A stretch of DNA of 55,898 nucleotides from CBFFRJ01 sp051486985. Its GTDB lineage: Bacteria > Pseudomonadota > Gammaproteobacteria > Enterobacterales > Enterobacteriaceae. The position numbers were made by a program, and so were the translations under genes. Of this stretch, positions 42,822-52,284 are shown piece by piece. The notes under the pieces are model-generated. The model had not been told where the DNA came from. It was given only the letters and a program-made list of their open reading frames with translations, and did not search any database. Every line of letters starts with the position of its first letter. The first letter of the stretch is position 1. The stretch is taken from positions 1-55,898 of the forward strand of contig NZ_JAHVDV010000034.1 in the NCBI RefSeq assembly GCF_051486985.1. The letters are read 5' to 3'.

Positions 42822-43733
42822 ATGACTGAACCTGATCTTAATTTGCTTTTCGCGCTTAATGCACTGCTGGCTGAACAGAGCGTCGCGGGAGCCGCCCGGC
42901 GGTTACAGCTTAGCGCGTCAGCCATGAGCCGTACCCTGAGTCGACTACGTGAAACCACCGGCGATCCGTTACTGGTAAGGGCAGGGCGAAATATGGTGCT
43001 GACGCCTTATGCTGAGGCCATTCGTGAGCGGACTCAGCGTGCCGTTTTTGAAGCAAAGATGGTGCTGCGCCCGACCGCCCCTGAGCTGAATATCGCAACA
43101 CTTGAGCAACGGTTTACCCTGCGTGCCAACGAGGGCTTTGTTGAGGCTTTTGGGCCGACGTTGATTGCGGAAATGGCCGCCATCGCCCCTGGTGTGACGC
43201 TGCGCTTCGCTGCGAAACCTGAAAAAAGCGCCAGACCCTTACGGGAAGGGCTGGTCGATCTGGAAATCGGTGTGCAGGGCGAAATGGGGCCGGAGATCCG
43301 CATTCAGGCGCTGTTCAGGGACAGATTTGTAGGCGTAGTACGTCGTTCGCATCCACTGGCGGATACACAAAAGGTGACGGTGTCACAATTTGTCCACTGG
43401 CCGCACGTAGTGACGTCCCGTCGCGGTCTGTTTTTGGGGCCGGTTGATGAGGGGCTGGCGCAACTCGGTTCAGGGCGCAAAATTGCGGCTATTGTCCCGG
43501 GTTTTCCGGCGGCGCTGGCGGTGGCCCGCAGTACCGATCTCATCGCGCTGGTTCCGGCCTCATTTCTGATAAACGCGGCCGCGCCGGAAGCGTTGTTCAC
43601 GTTTGAGCTGCCGGTGAAGACGCCAGGTATCACCGTCTCGCAAATGTGGCACCCGCGCTCGGAAGTCGATCCGACGCATCGCTGGTTACGACAATTTATG
43701 CGCGATCTCTGTCGCCGGTTAGTGCCCGATTAA
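42822..43733 (+). CDS. LysR-family transcriptional regulator
   Basis: This protein of about 303 residues has the LysR helix-turn-helix at its N-terminus (LLFALNALLAEQSVAGAARRLQLSASAMSRTLSRLRETTGDPLLVRAGRNMVLTP) and a periplasmic-binding-like effector domain (FVEAFGPTLIAEMAAIAPGVTLRF...). The start is the ATG at 42822; a GTG at 42813 would add three residues. It is divergent from the DHA2 efflux gene and is its likely regulator. The effector is unknown. Confidence 0.85.
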   Translation: MTEPDLNLLFALNALLAEQSVAGAARRLQLSASAMSRTLSRLRETTGDPLLVRAGRNMVLTPYAEAIRERTQRAVFEAKMVLRPTAPELNIATLEQRFTLRANEGFVEAFGPTLIAEMAAIAPGVTLRFAAKPEKSARPLREGLVDLEIGVQGEMGPEIRIQALFRDRFVGVVRRSHPLADTQKVTVSQFVHWPHVVTSRRGLFLGPVDEGLAQLGSGRKIAAIVPGFPAALAVARSTDLIALVPASFLINAAAPEALFTFELPVKTPGITVSQMWHPRSEVDPTHRWLRQFMRDLCRRLVPD

Positions 43734-43837
43734 CGGCAGGCAAATTAGCGCAATGGCGACATGCTGCATTTATTGCACATCCTCCGCTTAGCCAGTATGG
43801 TGTCCGCCATCTCTCACGATTCACTGGAAACCGCTGT

Positions 43838-44119
43838 ATGCATGCCGATAAAGATCCCTTACACGGCGTTACGCTGGAAGCATTACTTAACGCGCTGGTC
43901 AGCCGGTATGGCTGGGCTGAGCTGGCGAAGCGCATCAATATAAACTGCTTCAAAACAGACCCTGGCATTAAGTCCAGCCTGAAGTTTTTACGCCGTACCC
44001 CCTGGGCACGCCGTGAAGTTGAAGCGCTTTATATTGCTTCTCTGCGTGATAACACGCCAGCTGCGTCACCTGAAGCCGAAGCGGAAAACCCGTGGGGCAA
44101 CTGGCAGGGTAAGTCTTAA
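43838..44119 (+). CDS. VF530-family (DUF2132) putative DNA-binding protein
   Basis: This 93-residue protein begins MHADKDPLHGVTLEALLNALVSRYGWAELAKRININCFK and continues DPGIKSSLKFLRRTPWARREVEALYI. That helical core is diagnostic of the VF530/DUF2132 family, whose Vibrio fischeri member has a structure suggesting DNA binding. The start is placed at 43838 because upstream sequence does not match the family; GGAAA lies 9 bases before. The Pro/Ala/Glu tail is variable. The function is unknown. It is convergent with the MFS exporter gene, only 4 bases apart. Confidence 0.8.
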   Translation: MHADKDPLHGVTLEALLNALVSRYGWAELAKRININCFKTDPGIKSSLKFLRRTPWARREVEALYIASLRDNTPAASPEAEAENPWGNWQGKS

Positions 44120-44123
44120 CCTC

Positions 44124-45362
44124 TTACTTATCTTTAGAGGTTGAGCGCAAAGGGCGGCAAATAAAGCACATTGCGATGGCGCTTAACAGTGGGAAAAGGG
44201 CTAACTGCAACCAGGGGAGCATGGCCTTCGTCGAGGGGGTTAATGCGTTATCAAGCATATCGCCCAGCAGTAAATTGCCTGCCAGAACGGCAATGCCGCC
44301 CGCCGTTGCCAGCGCACCATAGTGGGCACCAAGCGTTGAAGGCGTGGCAAAAGACGGCACCAAATCTTTTGCCGCCGGCACCAGTAACATTTGCCCCAGC
44401 GTCAGCAGGGTAACAAAACTCGCCGCAGGTAACAGGCGATGCCAGGAATCTGGCGGCGGAGTAGCGGCAAAAAGGGCAATGCTCAGAAAGGCCGCAGACA
44501 GAAGCAGGAAGCCTGCCGGCAGAATATGACGTGCTCCAATACGCCGCGCGAAGCGGGCCAGCGGCAGTTGTAAAAGAATAATCAGCAGCGATGCCAGCAT
44601 AAATAACGGGCCGAGATCTTTCTCACTCCCCCGGGCCCGTGCTATCTCAACCGGCAAGGCAAGATAAAGCTGGTTATAGCTCAACAACCATGAGCTATAG
44701 GCAACAATGAAGGCGACAAAGCGTGGCTGGCGGAAGGTTCTCCACCAGGGCGTGATCTGTAACGCTTGTACAGAGCGTCTGTCGGCTGGGAGACAAAAGT
44801 GCAGCACAACCAGTGCAATCACAAAAACCACCGCCCCTGCGATGGCCACCTGCCGGAATCCCAGTCCTGCCAGCAGCGCACCGGCCACCGGGCCGAGTAC
44901 GGCACCCAGTTCGCCACAGACGGCAAAAAGTGCAAACCATTCCGCACGGCTGCGTTTTCCCTGACTCTCACTCTCTGTTCCCGCCTTCGCCAGTAACGCT
45001 TCAATCGATGGAGAGAAAAGGGCGCCGCCAATGCCCGTCAGACAGGCACCGAGAATAACCGGCGCAACGCTTTCACTCAGCGCCAGTAAAAGGTAACCCA
45101 CTACCCGGACAACACAGCCGCAAAGGATGACAGTGCGGGCACCGAAGCGATCGGAGAGCGCGCCACCGAGAATAAACATTCCCTGCTGCGAAAAGGTACG
45201 CAGCCCAAGAATCAGACCAATCATCCCCCCAGACAGCAACATGTCATCGCGAAGGAAGATCGCCAGGAAGGGGACAACAGCATAGAAGCCGATGTTGAAA
45301 ACAAACTGGCTGCCGGGTAAAACGGGAAGCCAGAGTCGGGAAGCAGGGCGAGGAAAAGGCAT
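44124..45362 (-). CDS. MFS exporter linked to the siderophore-type ABC operon
   Basis: This 412-residue twelve-helix DHA1-type transporter of the MdtH/EntS-like group has GFYAVVPFLAIFLRDD in TM1, the TM2-3 loop GGALSDRFGARTVIL, and TM4-5 FSPSIEALLAKAG with ELGAVLGPVAGALL. Its gene starts 13 bases after the ATPase gene of the iron-type ABC importer and is the last gene of that operon. The pairing suggests export of an unused or iron-stripped siderophore, or of a related small molecule. The substrate is inferred from context only. Confidence 0.78.
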   Translation of the reverse strand: MPFPRPASRLWLPVLPGSQFVFNIGFYAVVPFLAIFLRDDMLLSGGMIGLILGLRTFSQQGMFILGGALSDRFGARTVILCGCVVRVVGYLLLALSESVAPVILGACLTGIGGALFSPSIEALLAKAGTESESQGKRSRAEWFALFAVCGELGAVLGPVAGALLAGLGFRQVAIAGAVVFVIALVVLHFCLPADRRSVQALQITPWWRTFRQPRFVAFIVAYSSWLLSYNQLYLALPVEIARARGSEKDLGPLFMLASLLIILLQLPLARFARRIGARHILPAGFLLLSAAFLSIALFAATPPPDSWHRLLPAASFVTLLTLGQMLLVPAAKDLVPSFATPSTLGAHYGALATAGGIAVLAGNLLLGDMLDNALTPSTKAMLPWLQLALFPLLSAIAMCFICRPLRSTSKDK

Positions 45363-45375
45363 ACCGCTCGTCTTT

Positions 45376-46137
45376 TCAGATTAAGTAATGGATGTGTTTC
45401 TTGCCATGAAATGCCGAGGTTTCAATGCGGGTTTTTACCCTGAAGACCTCCCACAACAGCTCTTCGGTGAGGAGCGTTTGCGGTGAACCACTCGCAACCA
45501 CCTGGCCCTGTTGCATCACAATTAATGCGTCACAGAACATAGAGGCATGATTCAGGTCATGAATGGCCACAATGCTGGTCACCGGCAGATCGCTGATGAG
45601 TTTCATCAACTGCATTTGATGGTGAATGTCCAGGTGGTTAGTCGGTTCATCCAGCAGGATCTCACTCGGCGCCTGCGCCAGTGCTCTGGCGATATGCACA
45701 CGCTGGCGCTCGCCACCCGATAAACTCAGCCAGCCCTGATCGCTTTTATCAAGCATATCCACCCGCATAAGCGCCGCATTTACCCTCTCGTCATCCTCCT
45801 TACTCCAGCCGGAAAAGGCGGTGTGGTGGGGAATTCGCCCCAGTTTAACCACATCCCTGACGCGCATGTTTGATTCGGTCATGCCGTGCTGTTCGACGAA
45901 CGCTACCCGCCGTGCAAGCTGTTTTTTAGGCAGGCGAGCAATGTTATTGCCATCAAGCGTAACCGTGCCAGCATGAGGGCGGCGCAAACCGGCGAGCACA
46001 CGCAGTAATGAGGATTTTCCTGAACCATTCGGCCCCAGCAATCCCACCGTTTGCCCAGGTAATACGGTAAGCGAGACATTGTTTACAATGACCTTTTTAC
46101 CTACCTTCCAGCTAATATTTTCAGCAGCAATGCTCAT
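45376..46137 (-). CDS. Iron-siderophore ABC importer ATPase (FecE/FhuC type)
   Basis: This 253-residue cytoplasmic ATPase has Walker A GPNGSGKSS, Q-loop VAFVEQHG, signature LSGGERQRVHIARALAQAPSEILLDEPTNHLDIHHQMQL and H-switch AIHDLNHAS. The order and sequence match FecE, FhuC and FepC. Its ATG overlaps the permease stop by 4 bases. It forms an importer with the two upstream genes. The exact siderophore is not deducible. Confidence 0.88.
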   Translation of the reverse strand: MSIAAENISWKVGKKVIVNNVSLTVLPGQTVGLLGPNGSGKSSLLRVLAGLRRPHAGTVTLDGNNIARLPKKQLARRVAFVEQHGMTESNMRVRDVVKLGRIPHHTAFSGWSKEDDERVNAALMRVDMLDKSDQGWLSLSGGERQRVHIARALAQAPSEILLDEPTNHLDIHHQMQLMKLISDLPVTSIVAIHDLNHASMFCDALIVMQQGQVVASGSPQTLLTEELLWEVFRVKTRIETSAFHGKKHIHYLI

Positions 46138-47174
46138 GACCTGTTCCTTGAGCGATAGATAATAACGGCAAAAAACGGTACGCCGACCAGGCCGGTAACC
46201 ACGCCAACCGGCAGGCTTTGTGGCGCGATCAACAAGCGTGAGGCTATATCAGCCAGCACCATCAGGATGGCGCCTGCCAGCGCGCTGGCAATCAGTAAAG
46301 TGCGGTGAAGCGGGCCGAAAAAGAAGCGCATCATATGCGGCACGACCAGACCGACAAAACCAATGGAACCCGCCATGCTGACAATGGTGGCCGTCATCAG
46401 TGCAGTTGCGGTAAAGAGGATCAGGCGTACCCAGGAGACATTGATACCGAGCGAAGCAGCGGCATCATCCCCGAAGGTGAAAGCATCCAGCGCACGAGAG
46501 TAGTAGAGACAGACCGCCAGACCAAGCAGGATAACTATCAGTGCCAGTTGAAATTCCGGCCAGCGCACGCCGCTAAAGCTGCCCAGCAGCCAGAACATGA
46601 CATCTCGTGCCTGCTGCGCACTGGCTGACGTACTGATGGTATAGGCGGTGATGGCGTTAAAGAGCTGTGAAGCGGCCACACCTGCCAGAATGGTCCGTTC
46701 ATTACCGCCACGTGCGCCGTTGGTCAGTAACGCCACAAAGGCGAAGGCAGTAAACGCACCGGCAAACGCGCCCGCAGAGAGAGAGACCGCGCCGGTTCCT
46801 ATCCCTAATACTACGACGGACACCGCACCGGTTGAGGCTCCGGCCGACACCCCAAGAACATAAGGTTCCGCCAGTGCGTTCTTTAATAAGCTCTGCAGTA
46901 CCGCGCCACAGATAGCCAGTCCTGCGCCACAACAGGCCGCGACCAGCGCACGGCTTAAACGAAAGTCCCAGATAACGCTTTCATAGATTCGATTGAGGGG
47001 CACATCGGTAAAACCAAGGCGATTGGTAACTGCGCTGATCACGCTGCCAAGTGGAATAGAGAGTTCGCCAACGCTGACACCCACGGCGATAACCAGCAGT
47101 AACAAGACCAGCGCCAGCACGGAGGAGATGCTGAGTAGCAGGCCCTGCCGGGCCTGTTTTACCGCCTGAACCAT
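46134..47174 (-). CDS. Iron-siderophore ABC importer permease (FecCD/BtuC type)
   Basis: This 346-residue inner-membrane protein of about 10 helices belongs to the FecCD family. It has DFRLSRALVAACCGAGLAICGAVLQSLLKNALAEPYVLGVSAGAS, the family hallmark, plus the coupling segment ASLGINVSWVR and SIGFVGLVVPHMMRFFFGPLHRTLL. It probably works as a homodimer, since only one permease gene is present. It overlaps the binding-protein gene by 1 base and the ATPase gene by 4. Confidence 0.88.
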   Translation of the reverse strand: MVQAVKQARQGLLLSISSVLALVLLLLVIAVGVSVGELSIPLGSVISAVTNRLGFTDVPLNRIYESVIWDFRLSRALVAACCGAGLAICGAVLQSLLKNALAEPYVLGVSAGASTGAVSVVVLGIGTGAVSLSAGAFAGAFTAFAFVALLTNGARGGNERTILAGVAASQLFNAITAYTISTSASAQQARDVMFWLLGSFSGVRWPEFQLALIVILLGLAVCLYYSRALDAFTFGDDAAASLGINVSWVRLILFTATALMTATIVSMAGSIGFVGLVVPHMMRFFFGPLHRTLLIASALAGAILMVLADIASRLLIAPQSLPVGVVTGLVGVPFFAVIIYRSRNRS

Positions 47175-48172
47175 CAGTTAAGCCCCATTTTTCTGAGCTG
47201 TTCAGCAATTTGTTCTGCGCCATAAATGGTGCGAATGGTTGGGTTCATTGCCTGACCATCCATCACCACAATGTGGCCTTTTTTGACCGCATCAAGCTGG
47301 CTGACTGCAGGATCGCTTTTCAGGAATTTGATTTTTTCTTCTGCGTTATCCAGTGCCCAACGATTACGGTCAAGGCTGGACACCACAATGACGTCCGGGT
47401 TTGCGGCGATGATGCTTTCCCAGCCCACGGTTGGCCATTCAGTTTCAGAGGTGATGGCGTTATGCCCACCCAATACATTGGCAATAAAGCCGGAGGCGCT
47501 GTTTTTACCTCCAACGTAGGCGTCAGAGGAGGGCGATGAACTGGAGAACCAGAACACAAAGGAGAGATCTTTTTTATGCTTGCCAAATTCCGTGCGCAGG
47601 GCGTTTTCGCGTTGTTTAAAATCTTCAACCAGCGCACGGCCACGATCTTCTACATTAAAAATAGTTGAAAAATCAGCGATTTCTTTATAGAGGAAGGTCA
47701 TATCCCACAGTTTCTGGCGGCTGCCGTACATGTCGCCGGTCGCTTTTTTCGTGGCACACATTCCCGGAGACATGTAGCTGTTTACGCCAACAGTCGCGAG
47801 ATCTTCGCGTTTAGCAACCTTACTTTCAGGCCCCAGTAACAGCGGTAACTGGGCAGGAACAAAATCGGGATTTTGGGATAGAACGGCTTCAAGGGTCGGG
47901 ATTTCAACGGTCAGCGTTTTAACTTTTTCGTTTTGTTTGGCCAGTGAAGGAAGGACTTTTGTCGGCCAGAACGCGCTGGCAACCACGTGGTCCTCAAGCC
48001 CGAGCAGTAATAAAATCTCCACGGTGTTTTGCCCCAGAGCCACCACACGTTCCGGTGCCTTAGTAAAGGTTTCCTGATAGCCACAGTTCTCAATAGTAAC
48101 AGGGTAAGTCGTCGCAAAAGCGGGACTGACCGAAGCGAATATCATACCTAACGCACTGATGACCTTTTTCAT
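47174..48172 (-). CDS. Iron-siderophore ABC importer periplasmic binding protein
   Basis: This 332-residue secreted protein has a signal peptide cleaved after AFA and the helical-backbone fold of siderophore and vitamin B12 binding proteins. It begins YPVTIENCGYQETFTKAPERVVALGQNTVEILLLLGLEDHVV and has the second-lobe motif WESIIAANPDVIVVSS. Two cysteines (ENCG and GMCA) may form a disulfide. It is the first gene of a four-gene operon (binding protein, permease, ATPase, exporter) downstream of a Fur-like box. No TonB-dependent receptor gene is adjacent. Confidence 0.86.
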   Translation of the reverse strand: MKKVISALGMIFASVSPAFATTYPVTIENCGYQETFTKAPERVVALGQNTVEILLLLGLEDHVVASAFWPTKVLPSLAKQNEKVKTLTVEIPTLEAVLSQNPDFVPAQLPLLLGPESKVAKREDLATVGVNSYMSPGMCATKKATGDMYGSRQKLWDMTFLYKEIADFSTIFNVEDRGRALVEDFKQRENALRTEFGKHKKDLSFVFWFSSSSPSSDAYVGGKNSASGFIANVLGGHNAITSETEWPTVGWESIIAANPDVIVVSSLDRNRWALDNAEEKIKFLKSDPAVSQLDAVKKGHIVVMDGQAMNPTIRTIYGAEQIAEQLRKMGLN

Positions 48173-48752
48173 GGAACGCTATCCTTCATTGAATGGTAGT
48201 GGCGACCCTGTATCCGGGCTTAACTTAAATGTAAATGATAATTAATACCTTGGGCGCGGTTTTATACAATGCGGAACAAAGCGTGTCAAACGAAGATCTA
48301 ACGCGCTGTAATTAAATAGTTAGACGGGTGATATTGGTAAACAGCGTTTTACGCAGGCTACAGAAAACCGTTTCTGTTGTTAATGCGAAACCAATGATTA
48401 CTCACGCGGTTAATATCAGACCACGCGACAACGTCCCGCTAAAGGATTCACGCGAAAATCATGCTGAAAGGTGACATGAATTCTCCAAAGGTGTGAACGC
48501 GCGCTGGAGTCTGCTTAGTGTGTTGAGGGGCATTGTAGGTAAAGATAACGAAGCCGCCTTAAGAGTGAGAGACAAAATGGAGGTTCTTGAGCAGCACAAC
48601 CATGAGCACAAATCAGCGTATTCTCTCTTACGTTACCTTGGTGCGCATAATGTATATTATGTTAAATGAAGGAGTGAGGGCACTATCATTGACGCTGTTT
48701 GCTTACCTTACCGCACCCTTTCTCTCTACTCATAACCTGTCGTAACTGTTAT
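48173..48752. other. Long intergenic region between the iron-ABC operon and ddc
   Basis: No convincing gene is seen over about 580 bases. The left part holds the iron-operon promoter with a Fur-like box. The rest shows no homology I recognise and could be eroded sequence. Confidence 0.45.
48227..48248. promoter_or_regulatory. Candidate Fur box upstream of the iron-ABC operon
   Basis: TGTAAATGATAATTAATACC lies about 60 bases upstream of the binding-protein gene and matches roughly 13 of 19 Fur consensus positions, with an exact GATAAT core. Iron repression fits the siderophore-type transporter. Confidence 0.5.
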
Positions 48753-48782
48753 TCAAAAAAAACCGGCTGCATTTCTGCAACC
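48753..48782 (-). terminator. Terminator of ddc
   Basis: CCGG-C-TGCA pairs with TGCA-A-CCGG around a 4-base loop; the minus strand then runs into eight T residues, a strong intrinsic terminator for the dat-ddc operon. Confidence 0.85.
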
Positions 48783-48807
48783 GGCTTGATTCAGGCACTC
48801 AGGGCTG

Positions 48808-50271
48808 TCAGGCGTTCAGCAACTGCATACCGCACGCTTCCACACTGGCAAGAAGCACTTTTACATCTTCCAGGTTTACCGTTGGGTTCAGCAAGGTCAG
48901 CTTCAGACAGGTTACGCCATCTGCTTCCGTTACTCCCACGTTCGCCGCACCAGATGCCAGTAAGGCATCACCGATGCGCTGATTGAGCAGCGCGACAGAT
49001 GCGGTATCGCCGCTTTCCGGACGGAAACGGAAAAGCACGCTCGCCAGCTGCGGCTTCATTACCAGTTCCAGAAGTGGCTGCCCGGTGACGAACTGCGCAA
49101 CGTCCTGCGCCAGCGTTACGCCGTTATCAATAATTTCGGCATACTGCTTTTTACCCAGCGCTTCAAGGCCCATCCACAATTTCAGGGCATCGAAACGGCG
49201 CGTGGTTTGCAGAGACTTGGATACCAGGTTCGGTACGCCCTGCTCTTCGTCAAAATCTGAGTTCAGATAGGCTGCCTGATAACGCATCAACTGATAATGA
49301 TGCGCATCTTTTAACAGGAACGCGCCGCAGCTGATGGTCTGGAAGAACTGTTTGTGGAAATCCAGCGTAACGGAATCCACTAACTCCAGGCCATTCAGGT
49401 AATGACGATACTTCTCGGACAGCAACAGCGCACCGCCCCAGGCAGCATCGACGTGCACCCAAATATTCTCTGCTGCTGCCAGTGCCGCAATCTCCGCTAA
49501 CGGATCGATAGCGCCCGCATCGGTCGTACCGGCAGTAGCAACGATGGCCATGACCTGCTCACCCCTGGCTTTTGCCAGCGCAAGTTTCTCGGCAAGATCG
49601 CTCACGTCCATGCGCGAGAATTCGTCCGTTTTCACCAGAGTAACGGAACGGTAACCCAGCCCCATCAGCGCCATATTCTTCTGCACAGAAAAATGTGCAT
49701 TTTCAGAACAGAACACTTTCAGCTTACTGAGATCACCGGTCAAACCGTTCTGCTGTACGGAGTGACCCTGACGGGCAAAAAAGGCATCACGCGCCAGCAT
49801 CAGGCCCATCAGGTTACTCTGCGTACCGCCGCTGGTGAACACGCCCGCGTCACCGGCGGCGAAACCGACCTGCTCACGCAACCATTCAATCAGTTTCACT
49901 TCCATAATGGTGGCGGATGGACTCTGATCCCAGGAGTCCATGCTCTGGTTGGTCGCATTGATAAACACTTCTGCGGCCTGGCTAATCACCAGGCTCGGGC
50001 AGTGTAAATGCGCCACACATTGTGGATGGTGAACGGACAAGCTGTCCTTCAGGAAGTATTCAACCGCACGTTCAATAGCGGCCTGGTTACCCAGGCCTTC
50101 AGACGTAAACGCCAGGTTGATGCGCTCGCGCAGTTGCGCAACGGTTTTACCCTGATACATTTCAGGTTGCTTCAACCACTCCACCACCGCCTGGGTGCTT
50201 TGGTCGATAGCGTCCTGATAGGCAGCGATACTTTGCGCAGAACCTGAAAGAATCAGATTTAAATCAGACAT
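48808..50271 (-). CDS. ddc: L-2,4-diaminobutyrate decarboxylase
   Basis: This 487-residue PLP enzyme of the group II decarboxylases removes CO2 from L-2,4-diaminobutyrate to give 1,3-diaminopropane. The PLP lysine is in LDFHKQFFQTISCGAFLL. Cofactor-binding segments VFTSGGTQSNLMGLMLARD, VATAGTTDAGAIDPL and HVDAAWGGALLLS are present. GGAGTTTAC precedes the ATG. It follows dat by 11 bases, forming the two-gene operon known from Acinetobacter, Enterobacter and relatives. Related RhbB feeds siderophore synthesis in rhizobia, so siderophore-linked use is possible. Confidence 0.92.
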   Translation of the reverse strand: MSDLNLILSGSAQSIAAYQDAIDQSTQAVVEWLKQPEMYQGKTVAQLRERINLAFTSEGLGNQAAIERAVEYFLKDSLSVHHPQCVAHLHCPSLVISQAAEVFINATNQSMDSWDQSPSATIMEVKLIEWLREQVGFAAGDAGVFTSGGTQSNLMGLMLARDAFFARQGHSVQQNGLTGDLSKLKVFCSENAHFSVQKNMALMGLGYRSVTLVKTDEFSRMDVSDLAEKLALAKARGEQVMAIVATAGTTDAGAIDPLAEIAALAAAENIWVHVDAAWGGALLLSEKYRHYLNGLELVDSVTLDFHKQFFQTISCGAFLLKDAHHYQLMRYQAAYLNSDFDEEQGVPNLVSKSLQTTRRFDALKLWMGLEALGKKQYAEIIDNGVTLAQDVAQFVTGQPLLELVMKPQLASVLFRFRPESGDTASVALLNQRIGDALLASGAANVGVTEADGVTCLKLTLLNPTVNLEDVKVLLASVEACGMQLLNA

Positions 50272-50282
50272 GTAAACTCCGA

Positions 50283-51668
50283 TTAAACAGGTTTTACGCC
50301 GGCAGCCAGCATTGCGTTTTCAAATTTATCGAGGAAAATTTCCAGTTCAGCATTGGAAATTAACAGCGATGGCAGCAGACGCAGCACACAACCATGACGG
50401 CCGCCGCGCTCAAGGATCAGACCAGCCTTGAAGCACTCTTTCTGCAACAACGCAGAGAGTTCGCCATCCGCCGGGTAGCAACCCATATGATCCTGCGCTT
50501 CGTCAGGTTTAACGATTTCGATACCGATCATCAGACCCAGGCCGCGAACGTGGCCGATGACCGGGTAACGTTTCTGCAGCTCAGCCAGTTTGCCTTTCAG
50601 CCACTCACCCTGGCTGGCGACTTTGTCGGCAATGCCATCGTCTTTCAGGATCTTAAGCGTAGTCAGGCCGGTCGCCATCGCCAGCTGGTTACCACGGAAG
50701 GTACCGGTGTGGTGACCAGGTGCCCAGGCGTCGAACTGTTTTTTGATACCGAGAACCGCCAGCGGCAGACCGCCGCCCACCGCTTTGGACATCACAATAA
50801 TGTCTGGCTCAATACCTGCGTGTTCGAAGGCAAAGAATTTGCCGGTACGTGCAAAACCAGCCTGCACTTCGTCGAGGATCAGGACAATGCCATGTTCCTG
50901 GGTCACTTTACGGATGCGCTGTAACCATTCAGCGGGAGCCGGGTTAACACCGCCCTCGCCCTGCACAGCTTCCAGGATCACCGCAGCAGGCTTACGCACG
51001 CCGCTTTCAACGTCATTGATCAGGTTATCAAAGTAGTAAGTCAGCGCTTTTACGCCAGCTTCACCACCAATACCCAACGGGCAACGGTACTGATTCGGAT
51101 AAGGCATGAACTGCACTTCCGGCATCATGCCGTCCACCGCTTCTTTTGGAGAAAGATTGCCGGTAACAGAGAGCGCACCGTGGGTCATGCCGTGGTAACC
51201 GCCGGAGAAGCTGATGACACCTGAACGACCGGTAACTTTTTTGGCCAGTTTCAGCGCCGCTTCAACGGCGTCAGCGCCGCTAGGTCCTGTGAATTGCAGG
51301 CAGTACTCTTTGCCCTGACCTGGCAGCAGCGACAGCAGATAAGATGAAAACTCATCTTTCAGCGGCGTGGTCAGATCGAGCGTATGTAACGGTAAGCCAC
51401 TGGTAATGACACTTTGGATGCTTTGAAGCACTTCAGGATGGTTATGACCAAGCGCCATAGTCCCGGCACCTGCGAGGCAGTCAAGATATTGATTATTTTC
51501 AACATCGGTAATCCAGACACCCTGCGCTTTGGCAATTGCCAGAGGCAGTTTACGCGGATAACTCCTGACGTTAGATTCAAACTCAGCTTGTCTTGCTAAA
51601 AAGGTTTCATTGCTTTGCGGTAATGAATTAGCACTCAAAGAATCAATACGGACTTTATCCGTCATCAT
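50283..51668 (-). CDS. dat: L-2,4-diaminobutyrate:2-oxoglutarate aminotransferase
   Basis: This 461-residue class III PLP aminotransferase makes L-2,4-diaminobutyrate from aspartate 4-semialdehyde with glutamate as amino donor. Segments include FTGPSGADAVEAALKLAK, SFSGGYHGMTHGALSVTGN, the PLP aspartate in LILDEVQAGFARTGKFFAFEH and the Schiff-base lysine in VMSKAVGGGLPLAVLG. The start is the ATG at 51668 (or 51665) after AGGAGTG. It forms the first step of the 1,3-diaminopropane route with ddc. Divergent from it lies an aspartokinase paralog that supplies the pathway's precursor. Confidence 0.92.
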   Translation of the reverse strand: MMTDKVRIDSLSANSLPQSNETFLARQAEFESNVRSYPRKLPLAIAKAQGVWITDVENNQYLDCLAGAGTMALGHNHPEVLQSIQSVITSGLPLHTLDLTTPLKDEFSSYLLSLLPGQGKEYCLQFTGPSGADAVEAALKLAKKVTGRSGVISFSGGYHGMTHGALSVTGNLSPKEAVDGMMPEVQFMPYPNQYRCPLGIGGEAGVKALTYYFDNLINDVESGVRKPAAVILEAVQGEGGVNPAPAEWLQRIRKVTQEHGIVLILDEVQAGFARTGKFFAFEHAGIEPDIIVMSKAVGGGLPLAVLGIKKQFDAWAPGHHTGTFRGNQLAMATGLTTLKILKDDGIADKVASQGEWLKGKLAELQKRYPVIGHVRGLGLMIGIEIVKPDEAQDHMGCYPADGELSALLQKECFKAGLILERGGRHGCVLRLLPSLLISNAELEIFLDKFENAMLAAGVKPV

Positions 51669-52284
51669 ATCACTCCTACAACCGCGGGTATCAAGAACGC
51701 CGGGTTGAATAAAGGTTAATGGTTAGGGTTGAAAAAAACGCGGCTAATATATGTTGTTTTAGCAGCGGACTCAACGTTTTATTTCTTGCGGTTTATTACA
51801 AAAAATTTCCTTTCAAATCATACCGTTATTTAACACAAACAACGAAGCCTCTTTTATAAAAATTATTATTTTTTTCATCGGCTTATCTTAAAGAGTAAGG
51901 AAAACGTCGATCCCAACGGTTAAATCACTTACTATGCCCGCGCTAAATATACCTGGACGGCGAGCCAACAGGTTTTTTTTAACAACAACGGATCCGAACT
52001 TTAACGTTCGGACGTGACGATTTCACGACAAACGTTCCGGGTTGCGAATGAGTAAAAACTCAATTCCGATAAGAAAAAGGAAACCAATAATTTAAGCCAT
52101 ATAATGCGCATCACACCCCGTAGCGTGTGCAGGCAAAACACGTTATCGACAACAGGACCGTACTCCTGGGTTGTAATTAGAAATGTTCGCGGGCGGACAT
52201 TTCGTAAGGCGAAGTCACCTTCCCTTAAGCCGAGAATGAAAATTTTCTTGCCATCTCGTGATGGCGCCCTGAAATGAGATTGTT
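51669..52284. promoter_or_regulatory. Divergent regulatory region between dat and the aspartokinase gene
   Basis: No gene is seen in 616 bases. The dat side is AT-rich. The aspartokinase side holds two hairpins in the leader: AAATGTTC / GGACATTT (52181-52202, one G-U pair) and the perfect GCCATC / GATGGC with a TCGT loop (52250-52265). The second ends 19 bases before the start codon, where the ribosome site is weak. I see no match to the lysine riboswitch that precedes E. coli lysC, such as its conserved AGAGG-type core. Confidence 0.55.

Noticed and set aside
48699..48986. A 95-codon plus-strand frame before ddc
   Set aside because: It runs across the ddc terminator and antisense to ddc, with no family match.
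52103..52180. A 25-codon frame in the aspartokinase leader as a possible leader peptide
   Set aside because: No ribosome site precedes its ATG and no control codons or strong coupling to downstream helices are seen.
52085..52284. A lysine riboswitch before the aspartokinase gene
   Set aside because: The leader is too short and lacks the conserved lysine-riboswitch motifs.
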